Assembly (NCBI GenBank): GCA_018267135.1
Contig: JAFDZA010000010.1
Coordinates: 92,564-156,563 of the forward strand
Source of the DNA: Bacteroidota bacterium
GTDB lineage: Bacteria > Bacteroidota > Bacteroidia > Cytophagales > Cyclobacteriaceae
Length of the DNA stretch: 64,000 nt
Reading direction: 5' to 3'
The position numbers and the translations under genes are program-made. The notes under the pieces were generated by a model. It was not told the DNA's origin. It saw nothing but the letters and a program-made list of their open reading frames with translations, and ran no database searches. Below are positions 28,420-37,599 of the stretch, piece by piece (position 1 is the stretch's first letter; each line of letters opens with the position of its first letter).

Positions 28420-28893
28420 TCATTTTATCAGCCCTTTGGTTTTTAAGATGCTCGTTACAAATTTCCGCTCGTTGTCGGTATTAAAAATTTTGTAAGGCCA
28501 ATAGATCAGTTGGGCTTTGTTCAGGAAAAGAGCAAAATAATCTTTGCCCACATACGCCCGTTTAATTTGATCCCACTTCATAGGCATACCCTCGCGGGTG
28601 TTGAGTTTCATCAGAATCTGCTGGCTGTTAATTTCGTACGAAAACCGTTCGAACAGCATTTTACCTTGTTCCAACTGGGTAACGCCATAAAACTGAATCC
28701 ACCAAAACAACAAATAAAGCAAGGTGCCCAGTCCGGCTCCAAAAAACCACCAGCCGCTGGGAATCCATACATAGCCCAGGCAAATGGCTACCACAATCAG
28801 CGACACCCACCACTGCTGTTTTAGCACGCTTATAAAAGCCGTGCGGATGTAGGTTTTCTTTTCTAAGCGGTAATTTTTGGTTTTTACGATCAT
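28420..28893 (-). CDS. YcxB-like membrane protein
   Basis: The product, taken from the ATG at 28893, is about 157 aa with two adjacent transmembrane segments (about residues 30-70) and a C-terminal soluble domain of the YcxB type (QILMKLNTREGMPMKWDQIK and DYFALFLNKAQLIYWPY). The longer frame begins with TTG at 28914, which overlaps a promoter-like element, so the ATG at 28893 is preferred. Function unknown. It is cotranscribed with recX, since the stop and start are adjacent. Confidence 0.8.
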   Translation of the reverse strand: MIVKTKNYRLEKKTYIRTAFISVLKQQWWVSLIVVAICLGYVWIPSGWWFFGAGLGTLLYLLFWWIQFYGVTQLEQGKMLFERFSYEINSQQILMKLNTREGMPMKWDQIKRAYVGKDYFALFLNKAQLIYWPYKIFNTDNERKFVTSILKTKGLIK

Positions 28894-28911
28894 AACAGGA
28901 AATAAAGACCG

Positions 28912-28919
28912 CAAAAATA
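28912..28919 (-). promoter_or_regulatory. Bacteroidota -7 element (TATTTTTG on minus strand)
   Basis: An exact TAnnTTTG match upstream of the YcxB/recX run. It predicts transcription starting near 28905, inside the longer reading frame, which supports the ATG at 28893 as the start. No clear -33 TTG was found. Confidence 0.4.
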
Positions 28920-28952
28920 ATTTCTTTCCTGATTATAACCGTACTCCGTTCC

Positions 28953-29825
28953 TTAAATGATTTTATAATTTTTATACTCCCCTATGCGGTAGCCGGTAAA
29001 AAAATAAATAAACCGTTTTATTTTTTCTTTAAGCGAGTATTTTTTAATGGAGATATCATGATCGAATTTCCAGTTTTTTTGCTCAATCCGGGCCTGTAAA
29101 ACCTGCGGATGGGTGCCCTTAAAAAGCGCAAGCGCATCTACGTTGCCGTAATCAAACGCTTCGCCACGAAGGATGTTGTTTTGAATCCATTCCTCTTCAA
29201 AATAAAACTGAGCCCAGCCGTGCCGCTTGGCTTGCATGGTGCGCGGGTCTTTTACCCAGCCATAGTGGTAGATGCAGGCATCAATCAACTTTACCTGCAA
29301 TTTTTCATTGGGTTTTTTGCGAAAGCCCTGGGCGTCTTTGTACGAAAAAATATTTTTGTTGTTCCGAACAATACGTATTTCGCGCCTGTACCACCGCCAC
29401 GATTCGCCCACGTAATCGTACGATCCGTAAAAATGTTGGTAGTTAAACAGCAGCCCATCCACCGCAAAATCATTTTTATATTTTCCCATGGCTTCGCGTA
29501 TGGTGCCGTGGTATTTTTCGTGCACAGCCTCATCGGCCTGAATGTAAAAAGCCCAGTCGCTGTCGGGCGAGATGGCCTGAAAGGCTTTGTCTGTTTCCAG
29601 GGCAAAGGTGCGGCCGCCTTCGCGCAGGTTGTCGTCCCACACGGTGTGTATAATTTTTATTTTGGGCGAATTGATTTTCTGCACGAGTTCTTCGGTGGCA
29701 TCATCGGAGCGGCCAATGGCAATAACAAACTCATCGCACAAAGGCAGGATGGAGTTAACGGCCTCTACAATGGGGTAATCATACTGAACTGCATTGCGCA
29801 CAATGGTAAAGCCGCTTACTTTCAT
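28953..29825 (-). CDS. Glycosyltransferase family 2
   Basis: About 290 aa from the ATG at 29825. The N-terminal GT-A core includes VSGFTIVRNAV at the start, the acidic segment FVIAIGRSDDATEE, and the DxD-like DWAFYIQADEAVHEKYHG around residue 90. The C-terminal half resembles the Bacteroidota GT2 proteins found in LPS and exopolysaccharide loci. The longer frame beginning at 29858 would overlap the neighbouring lipoprotein gene, which favours the internal ATG. Likely role: transfer of a sugar to a surface glycan on the cytosolic side. Confidence 0.88.
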   Translation of the reverse strand: MKVSGFTIVRNAVQYDYPIVEAVNSILPLCDEFVIAIGRSDDATEELVQKINSPKIKIIHTVWDDNLREGGRTFALETDKAFQAISPDSDWAFYIQADEAVHEKYHGTIREAMGKYKNDFAVDGLLFNYQHFYGSYDYVGESWRWYRREIRIVRNNKNIFSYKDAQGFRKKPNEKLQVKLIDACIYHYGWVKDPRTMQAKRHGWAQFYFEEEWIQNNILRGEAFDYGNVDALALFKGTHPQVLQARIEQKNWKFDHDISIKKYSLKEKIKRFIYFFTGYRIGEYKNYKII

Positions 29826-29847
29826 AGGAAGAAACTGTGGGTAAATT

Positions 29848-30882
29848 CTAATGAACAAAAACTTGATTTCCTATTAGTGAAACAATATCATCACCATCAA
29901 CTCCATTAAAATTTTCTACAAAATTATAGCTGTATTTTCTAAAATTAGATCCCCCATCGCTCCCCCATAAATTCTGAGTATTATTCGTAATCATTCCCCA
30001 TGTAGAAATACCGCTCCACTCTCTAACAATAATTGTACTCCCTATGGCTGTAATTATTTCTCCTTTTCCATTGCCGTTTGTGTCCCCTGTCCATGTGTAT
30101 CCTATAGCGCCCCATTGATTTGTGGTATTGTGAGACAAATTACTAAATCCGCTACCTGTCGATTGTTTAATCAAAATCTGACCACCGTTCAAAGAAATGG
30201 CATCACAATAGCCATCTCCATTATAATCTGTGGCATACGTCCATCCGCTTCCTCCAAAAATACCGTCAGTTATCCAAGTTAGGTTTTGAAAAGCATTGCC
30301 GGTTGATAATTTCATGTAGGCATTAGTCCCACTAAATGAGGCGATATCATCTTTACCATCGTGGTTAAAGTCACCTACTACTGTATAGCCTCCAGCTCCC
30401 CATTGGTTTGAAACAGTCCAAGCTCCATAGCTAAATCCTCCATTTTGGTTATTAATTTTCATATAGGCTGTACCCGCAATGGCAGAAGCAATATCGCTAA
30501 ATCCGTCCCCGTTAAAATCTCCAACCCAAGTATATCCGGCTTGACTACTAAATATACCATCCGTTTGCCATGTCTGGCTTAAATAGCTGGATGCGTTTTC
30601 GCCTTGAGACAATTTTACATAGGCCTGTGTTCCATTAATAGAAATAACGTCCCATAGCTTATCACCATTAAAGTCACCCTTAAATGTCCATTGTGCTGCC
30701 GCCCATTGGTTGCTTACATTGTAATACCTTCCAACCCCAAGTCTAGTATCCGTAGCACTTTTAGAAAAATCTGGGAAGGCAACACCCTGCGGCTGGTTAC
30801 TTACAACTTTACTCTCATCTTCTTTGGCGCAGGATAACATAAGTAAAGAAACAATTACAATTAATAATTTAATTAACTTCAT
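29848..30882 (-). CDS. Lipoprotein with FG-GAP/VCBS calcium-binding repeats
   Basis: The 344-aa product has a lipoprotein signal peptide with lipobox LMLSC (Cys18). The rest consists of about six repeats of roughly 50 residues, each with a calcium-loop-like acidic motif (GDFNGDKLWD, GDFNGDGFSD, GDFNHDGKDD, TDYNGDGYCD, a weaker GDTNGNGKGE, and FNGVDGDD). This is the FG-GAP/VCBS propeller type. Two short sub-motifs, built around NQWGA and a tryptophan-rich strand, alternate along the protein. It probably binds calcium and a carbohydrate or matrix ligand at the cell surface. It is codirectional with the GT2 gene and divergent from the GT90 gene. Confidence 0.9.
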   Translation of the reverse strand: MKLIKLLIVIVSLLMLSCAKEDESKVVSNQPQGVAFPDFSKSATDTRLGVGRYYNVSNQWAAAQWTFKGDFNGDKLWDVISINGTQAYVKLSQGENASSYLSQTWQTDGIFSSQAGYTWVGDFNGDGFSDIASAIAGTAYMKINNQNGGFSYGAWTVSNQWGAGGYTVVGDFNHDGKDDIASFSGTNAYMKLSTGNAFQNLTWITDGIFGGSGWTYATDYNGDGYCDAISLNGGQILIKQSTGSGFSNLSHNTTNQWGAIGYTWTGDTNGNGKGEIITAIGSTIIVREWSGISTWGMITNNTQNLWGSDGGSNFRKYSYNFVENFNGVDGDDIVSLIGNQVFVH

Positions 30883-30921
30883 AAATTATTCGGTTAAGTA
30901 TATGATTTTAATGATGTTATA

Positions 30922-30929
30922 CAAAAATA
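30922..30929 (-). promoter_or_regulatory. Bacteroidota -7 element for the VCBS lipoprotein
   Basis: TATTTTTG on the minus strand is an exact TAnnTTTG match, 40 bases before the ATG at 30882. No convincing -33 element was seen, so this is tentative. Confidence 0.4.
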
Positions 30930-30936
30930 GTTAATA

Positions 30937-31920
30937 ATGTTTTTTATTCACTTCTTAGAAAGAACCATAGTCAAAATAAAAATTACTATTCGTGTCTATC
31001 GCGATCATAAGATTCTTATAACCCTCCGTACAAATTCTAACCTTCCTTCGTGCTCGCATGTAAAAGTGAGTTCTCGAAGAAAATTTATATGTGTTGTCTC
31101 CATTCACCCCGACCAACTAACCTATACTAACAAATGCAATGCCCGACATGCGTTAAGTTGCATTCTCCACTACTTACTTTCTCGAAAAATAGATCATTCT
31201 GTTTATGCTGATTTATCTGATGGCGGCAATGATTTGCCTCTTTCATGGAATGAAAAAAATCTTAGTTTTTCATCTAACGGTGAGAATGCAATACTAATCC
31301 CCGATCATCATTTTGTTCATTCCAAAGGTTATTTTCAGTTAAGAAAAAAAATTCTGTCAGCTCCTAATTTGTGGAGTGAACGGGAAGAGAAGATTGTTTG
31401 GCGGGGGTCTATTACCGGAAAAGGATTTCCCTACACAACTCCCTTTAATGCCAACAACCCGGAACTGATGCTGAGGGTTCGTTTCTGCCTGCTTACAATG
31501 AAGCATACTAAAGTAGATGCGGCTATTGCTAATAATAACGTCTTGCAGCAAGAGCCTGCCGCACAACAAAAACTCATAGAATTGGGTATAGCCAAAGCAC
31601 CCATTCCACAAGAAATGTTCTTAAATAAGAAATTTGCTATTGACATAGATGGGCATACCAATGCATGGCAAAATTTCTTTTCAAGATTGCTAATGGGCTG
31701 TTGTGTAATTAAGATTGAATCTGCTGACGGCTATAAACAATGGTATTACCACAAGTTATTGCCCTGGCAACATTTCGTACCGGTAAAGCCAGATTTATCT
31801 GACTTGATAGAAAAAATAAATTGGTGCTTCTCTCACAACGAAGAATGTGCTGCCATTGCAAAGACCGGACAGCAACTGGCATTTGAAATTGCTGCGGAAG
31901 AATTTCCGTTAACTAAATAA
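30937..31920 (+). CDS. Glycosyltransferase family 90 (CAP10/LpsA-like)
   Basis: The 327-aa product carries the family signature IVWRGSITGKGF near residue 150, then the conserved FLNKKFAIDIDGHTNAWQ segment that includes the D-x-D-G sugar-nucleotide site. LLMGCCVIKIES and WYYHKLLPWQHFVPV follow, the usual end of the CAP10 domain. Family members transfer xylose or other sugars to glycans and lipopolysaccharide. It begins a plus-strand run with GT4 and dehydratase genes. The N-terminal 100 residues are not recognised. Confidence 0.85.
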   Translation: MFFIHFLERTIVKIKITIRVYRDHKILITLRTNSNLPSCSHVKVSSRRKFICVVSIHPDQLTYTNKCNARHALSCILHYLLSRKIDHSVYADLSDGGNDLPLSWNEKNLSFSSNGENAILIPDHHFVHSKGYFQLRKKILSAPNLWSEREEKIVWRGSITGKGFPYTTPFNANNPELMLRVRFCLLTMKHTKVDAAIANNNVLQQEPAAQQKLIELGIAKAPIPQEMFLNKKFAIDIDGHTNAWQNFFSRLLMGCCVIKIESADGYKQWYYHKLLPWQHFVPVKPDLSDLIEKINWCFSHNEECAAIAKTGQQLAFEIAAEEFPLTK

Positions 31921-31949
31921 ACAATGAATATCTTCACACAAAATTTACA

Positions 31950-33023
31950 ATGAAGTCTTTTCTATTTGATTGCGAGCGGATGAAGTACCCTAACACCGGG
32001 CCCTACCATGTTTGCAAAAATACCGGTGAGAAATTACTGAAACTCAAAGCCCCTGACGAACACCTTTCTTTTTTGGTGCCCGCCTCGCTGCGAGGCTGTT
32101 TTGGCAAAGAGGGTTCGTACTACAGCCTTTCGCCCATTAATAAACTTTACCTTCCCTGGCGCGGCTCCAGACTGATGTTAAATACCGGCCGCTACGATGT
32201 ATGGCACATTACCTACCAATCGTCTATGTATGTGCCCTTGGCCAAAAAAACAAAAGTGGTGCTCACCATATTAGATCTGAATTTTCTGCACGAACACCCC
32301 AACGATCCCAAAAACAAAAAGCGGCTTCAACTTATTCAAGACCGGGTTAACCGAGCCGACCATATTACCAGTATTTCAGACTTCGCACTAAACGAGGCCA
32401 AAGCACATTTAGATTTTAAGGGGAAACCTTGCAGCACCAACTATATCGGATGTAACTTCGATACCCCCACACAGCCCAAGGTGCCTGCCTTAAAACCCGA
32501 CAAACCCTTTTTATTTGCTTTAGGAACGATATTGCCTAAGAAAAATTTTCATGTACTCCCCTGCCTGCTGCAAGGGAACGATTTCGAATTATGGATTGCC
32601 GGAATTTCTAAGACTAACTACCAGGAAAAAATTATAGAGGAAGCCAGAAAGCATAACGTACAGCATCGGCTCAAATTTCCGGGGCCGGTAAGTGAAGAGG
32701 AAAAAACCTGGTACTACCAACACTGCGAAGCTTTTTTGTTTCCTTCCATTGCGGAAGGGTTTGGGTTGCCTGCCGTGGAGGCTATGAGCCACGGTAAGCC
32801 TGTATTTCTCTCCACCCACACCTCGCTTCCCGAAGTAGGCGGCAACGTGGCCTACTACTTTACCGATTTCGAGGCCGAATCCATGCAGAAAGTATTTGCG
32901 GAGGGAATGAACCATTTTTATCAACAACGGCCGCAAGAAAAAATAAAGCAGTGGGCGTTGCAGTTTGATTGGGCCAATACGGCCAAAGGGTATTTGTCTA
33001 TTTACCGATCGCTTATAAAATGA
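31950..33023 (+). CDS. Glycosyltransferase family 4 (GT-B)
   Basis: The 357-aa GT-B enzyme has the C-terminal GT4 motif PSIAEGFGLPAVEAMSHGKP around residues 267-286, preceded by FALGTILPKKNFHVL for the donor-binding site. The N-terminal domain contains VVLTILDLNFLHEHPND. The acceptor is unknown. Its stop overlaps the next ATG by 4 bases (ATGA). It is a paralogue of the minus-strand GT4 gene at 33977-35035, with the same NYxG-type loops. Confidence 0.93.
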   Translation: MKSFLFDCERMKYPNTGPYHVCKNTGEKLLKLKAPDEHLSFLVPASLRGCFGKEGSYYSLSPINKLYLPWRGSRLMLNTGRYDVWHITYQSSMYVPLAKKTKVVLTILDLNFLHEHPNDPKNKKRLQLIQDRVNRADHITSISDFALNEAKAHLDFKGKPCSTNYIGCNFDTPTQPKVPALKPDKPFLFALGTILPKKNFHVLPCLLQGNDFELWIAGISKTNYQEKIIEEARKHNVQHRLKFPGPVSEEEKTWYYQHCEAFLFPSIAEGFGLPAVEAMSHGKPVFLSTHTSLPEVGGNVAYYFTDFEAESMQKVFAEGMNHFYQQRPQEKIKQWALQFDWANTAKGYLSIYRSLIK

Positions 33024-33982
33024 AAACCGCTATCATTACCGGAATAACCGGCCAAGACGGGGCCTACCTCAGCGAGTTATTGCTGCAAAAAGAATATCGT
33101 GTGGTGGGCATCATCCGCAGCTACAACAACTCCAATCTGTCGAAACTAAGATATTTGAATATCGTAGATAAAATCAATCTGGAAGAATGTGATCTTTCCG
33201 ACATACCCAGTATCATTTCCATTTTAAAAAAATACAACCCTTCTGAGCTCTATAACCTGGCAGCACAAAGTTCGGTAGGGTTGTCGTTTGAGCAGCCCAT
33301 CGGCACTATTACATTTAATTCTATATCGGTATTAAATTTATTGGAGAGTATTAAAATCGTAAATAAAGAGATTCGCTTTTATCAGGCCTCGAGCAGTGAA
33401 ATGTATGGCAAGGTAGCTCACCTTCCCATTACAGAAGAAACGCCCATGCATCCGCTCAGTCCCTATGCCATTTCCAAAGCCACCGCTTACTGGTCGGTGG
33501 TAAACTACCGCGAGTCGTACGGTTTATATGCCTGCAACGGAGTGCTCTTCAACCATGAATCGCATTTGCGCACCGAAAATTTCTTTGTGAAAAAAGTGAT
33601 TAGCCAGGCCGTGGCGATAAAAAAAGGAAAGCAAAACGAAATGCGTGTAGGCAACATCGATATCAAACGCGATTTCGGATACGCCCCGGAATATGTAAAA
33701 GCCATGTGGGCCATCTTACAGCAGGAATACCCCCAGGATTTTTTAATTTGTTCAGGCCGGTCGGTTTCCTTGCGCGAAATTGCGGAGTATGTATTCCGCA
33801 AATTGGATATTTCCATATCCAAAATCATATCCGATCCTGTTTTATTCAGGCCTACCGATATTAAAGATATTTTTGGCGATCCCTCTAAAGCCAGAAAAAC
33901 ATTGGGCTGGGAATACGATCTTTCCTTTTTTGAAGTGCTGGACAAATTAATTGAAGAAGAAATGCACGCTGCTTCACTATGA
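33020..33982 (+). CDS. GDP-mannose 4,6-dehydratase-family enzyme
   Basis: About 320 aa from the ATG at 33020 (the frame extends upstream, but the ATGA overlap with the previous gene fixes this start). The Rossmann motif GITGQDGAYLSELLL at residues about 8-22 is typical of Gmd. The catalytic segment ASSSEMYGK and the Y-x-x-x-K motif in LSPYAISKATAYW are present, and the loop FNHESHLRTENFFVKK is close to the Gmd-type consensus. It would make GDP-4-keto-6-deoxymannose for fucose, rhamnose or talose-type sugars. It is slightly shorter than typical Gmd. It converges with the GT4 gene and overlaps its end by 6 bases. Confidence 0.85.
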   Translation: MKTAIITGITGQDGAYLSELLLQKEYRVVGIIRSYNNSNLSKLRYLNIVDKINLEECDLSDIPSIISILKKYNPSELYNLAAQSSVGLSFEQPIGTITFNSISVLNLLESIKIVNKEIRFYQASSSEMYGKVAHLPITEETPMHPLSPYAISKATAYWSVVNYRESYGLYACNGVLFNHESHLRTENFFVKKVISQAVAIKKGKQNEMRVGNIDIKRDFGYAPEYVKAMWAILQQEYPQDFLICSGRSVSLREIAEYVFRKLDISISKIISDPVLFRPTDIKDIFGDPSKARKTLGWEYDLSFFEVLDKLIEEEMHAASL

Positions 33983-35035
33983 GCATTTAGTTAATTCGCG
34001 GTACAGCGATAAATATTTTTTGGCTGCTTCCTCCCACGAAAATTGCCGGGCCCAATTTTGAATCTCCATTTTTTTATGAGGCTTACTTTGATAATCGGCC
34101 AGCCCTTTACTCAGTACTTCCAGCATATTATCCGGGTGAAAGTCGGTGAAATAATAGGCCTGCGGGCCGCCAACCTCTGGCAGAGCTGTATGGTTAGAGC
34201 AAAATACGGGTACGCCTTCATTCATGGCTTCTAAAACAGGTAATCCAAAACCTTCTTGCAACGATGGAAATAAAAAAGCTTTACTATGGCGGTACAACCA
34301 GCGTTTCTCGCCTTCGGTAATTTCGCCCGGCAAATACACCCGGTCGGCCACCCCTAACTCCTGCGCTTCGTCAAGTATCCGTTTGGCATAGTGGCCTTCT
34401 TTGTTGCCGGCTATAACGAGCGAAACTCCCTCCATTTTTTTAAGCAAGGGCAACAATACATGAAAGTTTTTCTTAGGAGAAATAATACCCAGCGAAAAGA
34501 AATAGGCACCGAAATTTACAAACGAAGGTTTTATTTCTTCTTCTATAGGAATATTGAGCCCGTTATAAATCACCGATATTTTCTTTTCGCCTACATCCAA
34601 GTGCTTCAATATTTCTTGCCGGGTAAAATTAGAGATGGCCACTACGGCATCGGCTTTTTTTATTTCACGCTGCATTTTATACAATTCCCAATCTCGTTTC
34701 CATCCGTGGTACTTCAACATAAAGTTTAAATCGTGTACGGTTACCAGTGTCTTGGTGTGTTGGCTTCGGGGGTGGTAAGGCGAGCCGTGGTGAAAACTGT
34801 GCCACACATCGGTGCCAACGGGCACGCCTAAAAAGCGGTTCCATTTAGTAGCATGAATATACCTGACTTGGTTGCCAAACGTATGGCCGGCCGTGGGGTC
34901 GGTCAGGTACATTAACCCAAATTCATGATTCTCTTTTTCTATAGCCCGGCCCAGATGAAGGCAGAACTGCCCCAGCCCACTATTGATATTTTTCAATTTG
35001 GCTGCTTCCAGTACCAGTTTTTTTTCGGCCGACAT
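33977..35035 (-). CDS. Glycosyltransferase family 4 (GT-B)
   Basis: About 352 aa from the ATG at 35035. The alternative TTG at 35044 would add three residues. It has the GT4 signature PSLQEGFGLPVLEAMNEG and the donor-site segment FSLGIISPKKNFHVLLPLL. The N-terminal half contains TLVTVHDLNFMLKYHG. It is clearly homologous to the plus-strand GT4 at 31950, so the two may act in sequence on the same glycan. Convergent 6-base overlap with the dehydratase gene. Confidence 0.92.
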   Translation of the reverse strand: MSAEKKLVLEAAKLKNINSGLGQFCLHLGRAIEKENHEFGLMYLTDPTAGHTFGNQVRYIHATKWNRFLGVPVGTDVWHSFHHGSPYHPRSQHTKTLVTVHDLNFMLKYHGWKRDWELYKMQREIKKADAVVAISNFTRQEILKHLDVGEKKISVIYNGLNIPIEEEIKPSFVNFGAYFFSLGIISPKKNFHVLLPLLKKMEGVSLVIAGNKEGHYAKRILDEAQELGVADRVYLPGEITEGEKRWLYRHSKAFLFPSLQEGFGLPVLEAMNEGVPVFCSNHTALPEVGGPQAYYFTDFHPDNMLEVLSKGLADYQSKPHKKMEIQNWARQFSWEEAAKKYLSLYRELTKCS

Positions 35036-35081
35036 GCATACCAAATGTCACATTAAGAAAAATCTGGTGCAAGCCATTTAT

Positions 35082-35110
35082 AAAAAAAGCGAAGGCAGAA
35101 CCTTCGCTTT
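35082..35110 (-). terminator. Rho-independent terminator for the vWA gene
   Basis: Stem AAAGCGAAGG / CCTTCGCTTT with a 5-base loop. Read on the minus strand it is followed by a run of T (the A-run at 35082-35088). It lies just after the stop of the vWA gene. Confidence 0.85.
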
Positions 35111-35118
35111 GCAATCGT

Positions 35119-36975
35119 TTACTTAGCCGCTACGAGCCGATCGGCTCTTACCAACCCGATAAACTCAGTACGATATCCCTCTCGGTCATCGCCTTTAGCC
35201 CCCTGGGCTAATTTTAGAATCTCTTCTTCCGAAAAGCCATTCAGGTATTCGGAGTTTCGCAGCACCATACCAAAGGAGGCCACTGCGGCCGCCCAGCGAA
35301 AGTTATCTGATGTTTTTTCGAGCAGACTACTTTTGTCGGAAAGTGGATGCACTATTAATTTGCTGGCTTCGCCATCCGGTTTTTTATACCGGAATTTTAC
35401 GGTTAGTAATTCGGGTGTATTAGCCGTGGAGGGGTTGAGGTTGAGTTTCTGGTATTTCAATTCATCTACTTTAAAGAATTTACTCTCTACCCCGGTGGGT
35501 ATAATTTCATACAAGGCTGTAACGGTGTGCCCCGAACCTAACTCGCCCGCATCTTTTTTATCGTTATTAAAATCTTCACTCTTCAGCATCCTGTTTTCAT
35601 AGCCGATGAGCCGGTATGCCTGCACTTTGGCCGGGTTAAATTCTACCTGCAGTTTTACGTCTTTGGCAATGGTAAACAGTGTTCCGCCAAATTCGTTTAC
35701 CAGCGCTTTCTGGGCTTCCAAAATGGAATCGATGTATAAATAATTTCCATTTCCTTTATCGGCCAACGTTTCCATTTTCGAGTCTTTGTAGTTGCCCATC
35801 CCAAAACCCAGTACGGTAAGGAAAACTCCCATTTGGCATTTTTCTTCAATCAGTTTTTCCATCGCTCCATCGCTCGATTCACCCACATTAAAATCGCCAT
35901 CGGTAGCCAAAATAATCCGGTTGTTTCCCTCTTTATTAAAATGCTGCCGGGCTATATCGTAGGCTAAGCGGATGCCAGCCCCACCGGCCGTTGAGCCCCC
36001 GGCCTCTAATCTATCTAACGCCTCTATAATTTTCGATTTTTCTGCTCCCGATGTAGAGGGAAGCACCAAGCCCGCAGCACCGGCATATACAACAATGGCC
36101 ACGTGGTCTTGCTCACGCAGTTGTTGTACCAGTAACTTAAAAGACGATTTCAGCAACGGCAATTTGTTGGGGGCGCTCATTGAGCCCGACACGTCAATAA
36201 GGAAAACCAAATTAGAAGGTGGTAATTTTTCGGTAGGTATGTTTTTTCCCTGCAACCCGATTAAAACCAGTTTGTGTTTTTCGTTCCATGGGGCCGTAGC
36301 GATTTCAGTATTAATTGAAAAAGGATCTTCCCCGGCCGGTTGCGGATAATTGTACTTAAAATAATTTACCATTTCTTCTATGCGCACGGCATCTACAGGC
36401 GGACGTTGGCCACTTTGAATGAACCTTCGCACATTAGAATACGAAGCATTATCCACATCAATAGAAAAAGTGGACAGCGGGCTGTTTCGGGCATCGTGAA
36501 AAATATTTTCGGTGATCCCTTTATATTCTTCCGTATTAAACGCCCCCTCATGTTCGGCCCAAGTTTGGGCATCGTAGGCTTCGTTTTTTGAGAGGAAAGC
36601 TCCGCTACCGGCCTTTGTTGCCGGTGTGCTCCGGTACATGTTGGGTTGCGCCTCTACTACTTCTTGCCGCTTTTTTTCGTGTAACGACAAGGCCACATCT
36701 ATGCGGTCGGTTTTACCGATTTTCACTTCCTGCGTTTTATACCCAATACCTGAAAAAATAAGAACACCTCCCTGGTCGGGGGCAGAGATTAGATAATGCC
36801 CTTGCAGATCTGTAACGGCTCCCGTGGCGGTGCCTTTTAGCATTACGTTTATCCCCGGCAAGGCCAAACCATCGGCAGCCGAAGTTACTTTGCCCGATAG
36901 CGTTCGTACCGGCATCCATCCAAAGCCAGCCAAAATCAATGGGATGATGGCCAGCAAAAAAAATTTTGTTTTCAT
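35119..36975 (-). CDS. vWA-domain protein with CarboxypepD_reg-like N-terminus (YfbK-like)
   Basis: About 618 aa from the ATG at 36975, which gives a clean signal peptide. The longer frame begins upstream with no signal-like sequence. Residues about 25-105 form a carboxypeptidase-regulatory-like domain (GLALPGINVMLKGTATGAVT). A linker precedes a vWA domain with an intact MIDAS motif (VFLIDVSGSMS, then ATDGDFNVGES). The C-terminal region resembles the DUF3520/YfbK extension. Likely an envelope protein. It is divergent from the sigma-70 gene at 37051, so the two may share control. Confidence 0.88.
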   Translation of the reverse strand: MKTKFFLLAIIPLILAGFGWMPVRTLSGKVTSAADGLALPGINVMLKGTATGAVTDLQGHYLISAPDQGGVLIFSGIGYKTQEVKIGKTDRIDVALSLHEKKRQEVVEAQPNMYRSTPATKAGSGAFLSKNEAYDAQTWAEHEGAFNTEEYKGITENIFHDARNSPLSTFSIDVDNASYSNVRRFIQSGQRPPVDAVRIEEMVNYFKYNYPQPAGEDPFSINTEIATAPWNEKHKLVLIGLQGKNIPTEKLPPSNLVFLIDVSGSMSAPNKLPLLKSSFKLLVQQLREQDHVAIVVYAGAAGLVLPSTSGAEKSKIIEALDRLEAGGSTAGGAGIRLAYDIARQHFNKEGNNRIILATDGDFNVGESSDGAMEKLIEEKCQMGVFLTVLGFGMGNYKDSKMETLADKGNGNYLYIDSILEAQKALVNEFGGTLFTIAKDVKLQVEFNPAKVQAYRLIGYENRMLKSEDFNNDKKDAGELGSGHTVTALYEIIPTGVESKFFKVDELKYQKLNLNPSTANTPELLTVKFRYKKPDGEASKLIVHPLSDKSSLLEKTSDNFRWAAAVASFGMVLRNSEYLNGFSEEEILKLAQGAKGDDREGYRTEFIGLVRADRLVAAK

Positions 36976-37050
36976 ATAGTTTTTTATTCCTAGGATGCCT
37001 CCCTCCAGAGATTTCCATAAAGCCACAAAAAAAATTTTAACTTGGAGCGG

Positions 37051-37599
37051 ATGACTCTTCCTAAAACCGATAGCGAATTACTGATTGATTATAAAACTTC
37101 GGGTCGCCTCGAAATAATAGGTGAATTGTTTAAACGCTATACTTCGCTGGTTTTTGGGGTATGCTTAAAGTATTTGAAAGATCGCGATGAAGCCAAAGAT
37201 GCGGTGATGCAGATTTTCGAAAAACTGATAACCGATTTGCTTTCGCACGAAGTGGCCAATTTTAAAGGCTGGCTTTATGTTTCGGCTCGTAACTACTGCC
37301 TGATGCAGTTGCGGAGTAAAAAAGGTAAATTCAGGGAAGAAATTTCTGAAGGATCTATGGAAAACCACTACCTATTGCATCCTGAGGCTGACCCCGAACC
37401 GGAAGAGAACCTGGAGAAACTAAAAAAATGCATGGAGCAACTGGCCGCAGACCAACAGCAGTGCGTACGTTTGTTTTTTTTGGAAGAAAAATGTTATCGC
37501 GAAATTGAAACCATTACCCGGTTCGATTATAAACAGGTAAAGAGTTTTATTCAAAACGGAAAACGAAATCTAAAAAATTGTATGGAAACCCGTGACTGA
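37051..37599 (+). CDS. RNA polymerase sigma factor, sigma-70 family (ECF type)
   Basis: About 182 aa. The ATG at 37051 is preferred over a TTG at 37042. Region 2 covers the segment LVFGVCLKYLKDRDEAKDAVMQIFEKL, shown here only to its core (YLKDRDEAKDAV). Region 4 covers about residues 125-180 (QQCVRLFFLEEKCYREIET, then FDYKQVKSFIQNGKRNLK). It overlaps the following anti-sigma/TonB gene by 8 bases, so the two are coexpressed. Confidence 0.9.
   Translation: MTLPKTDSELLIDYKTSGRLEIIGELFKRYTSLVFGVCLKYLKDRDEAKDAVMQIFEKLITDLLSHEVANFKGWLYVSARNYCLMQLRSKKGKFREEISEGSMENHYLLHPEADPEPEENLEKLKKCMEQLAADQQQCVRLFFLEEKCYREIETITRFDYKQVKSFIQNGKRNLKNCMETRD

Noticed and set aside
29109..29909. 266-aa open frame opposite the GT2 gene
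   Set aside because: It lies wholly antisense to a well-supported glycosyltransferase and runs into the lipoprotein gene. It has no recognisable motif.
29848..30882. VCBS repeats as a CRISPR-like or DNA repeat array
   Set aside because: The repeats are protein-level, about 50 codons long and diverged in DNA. They encode calcium-binding motifs.
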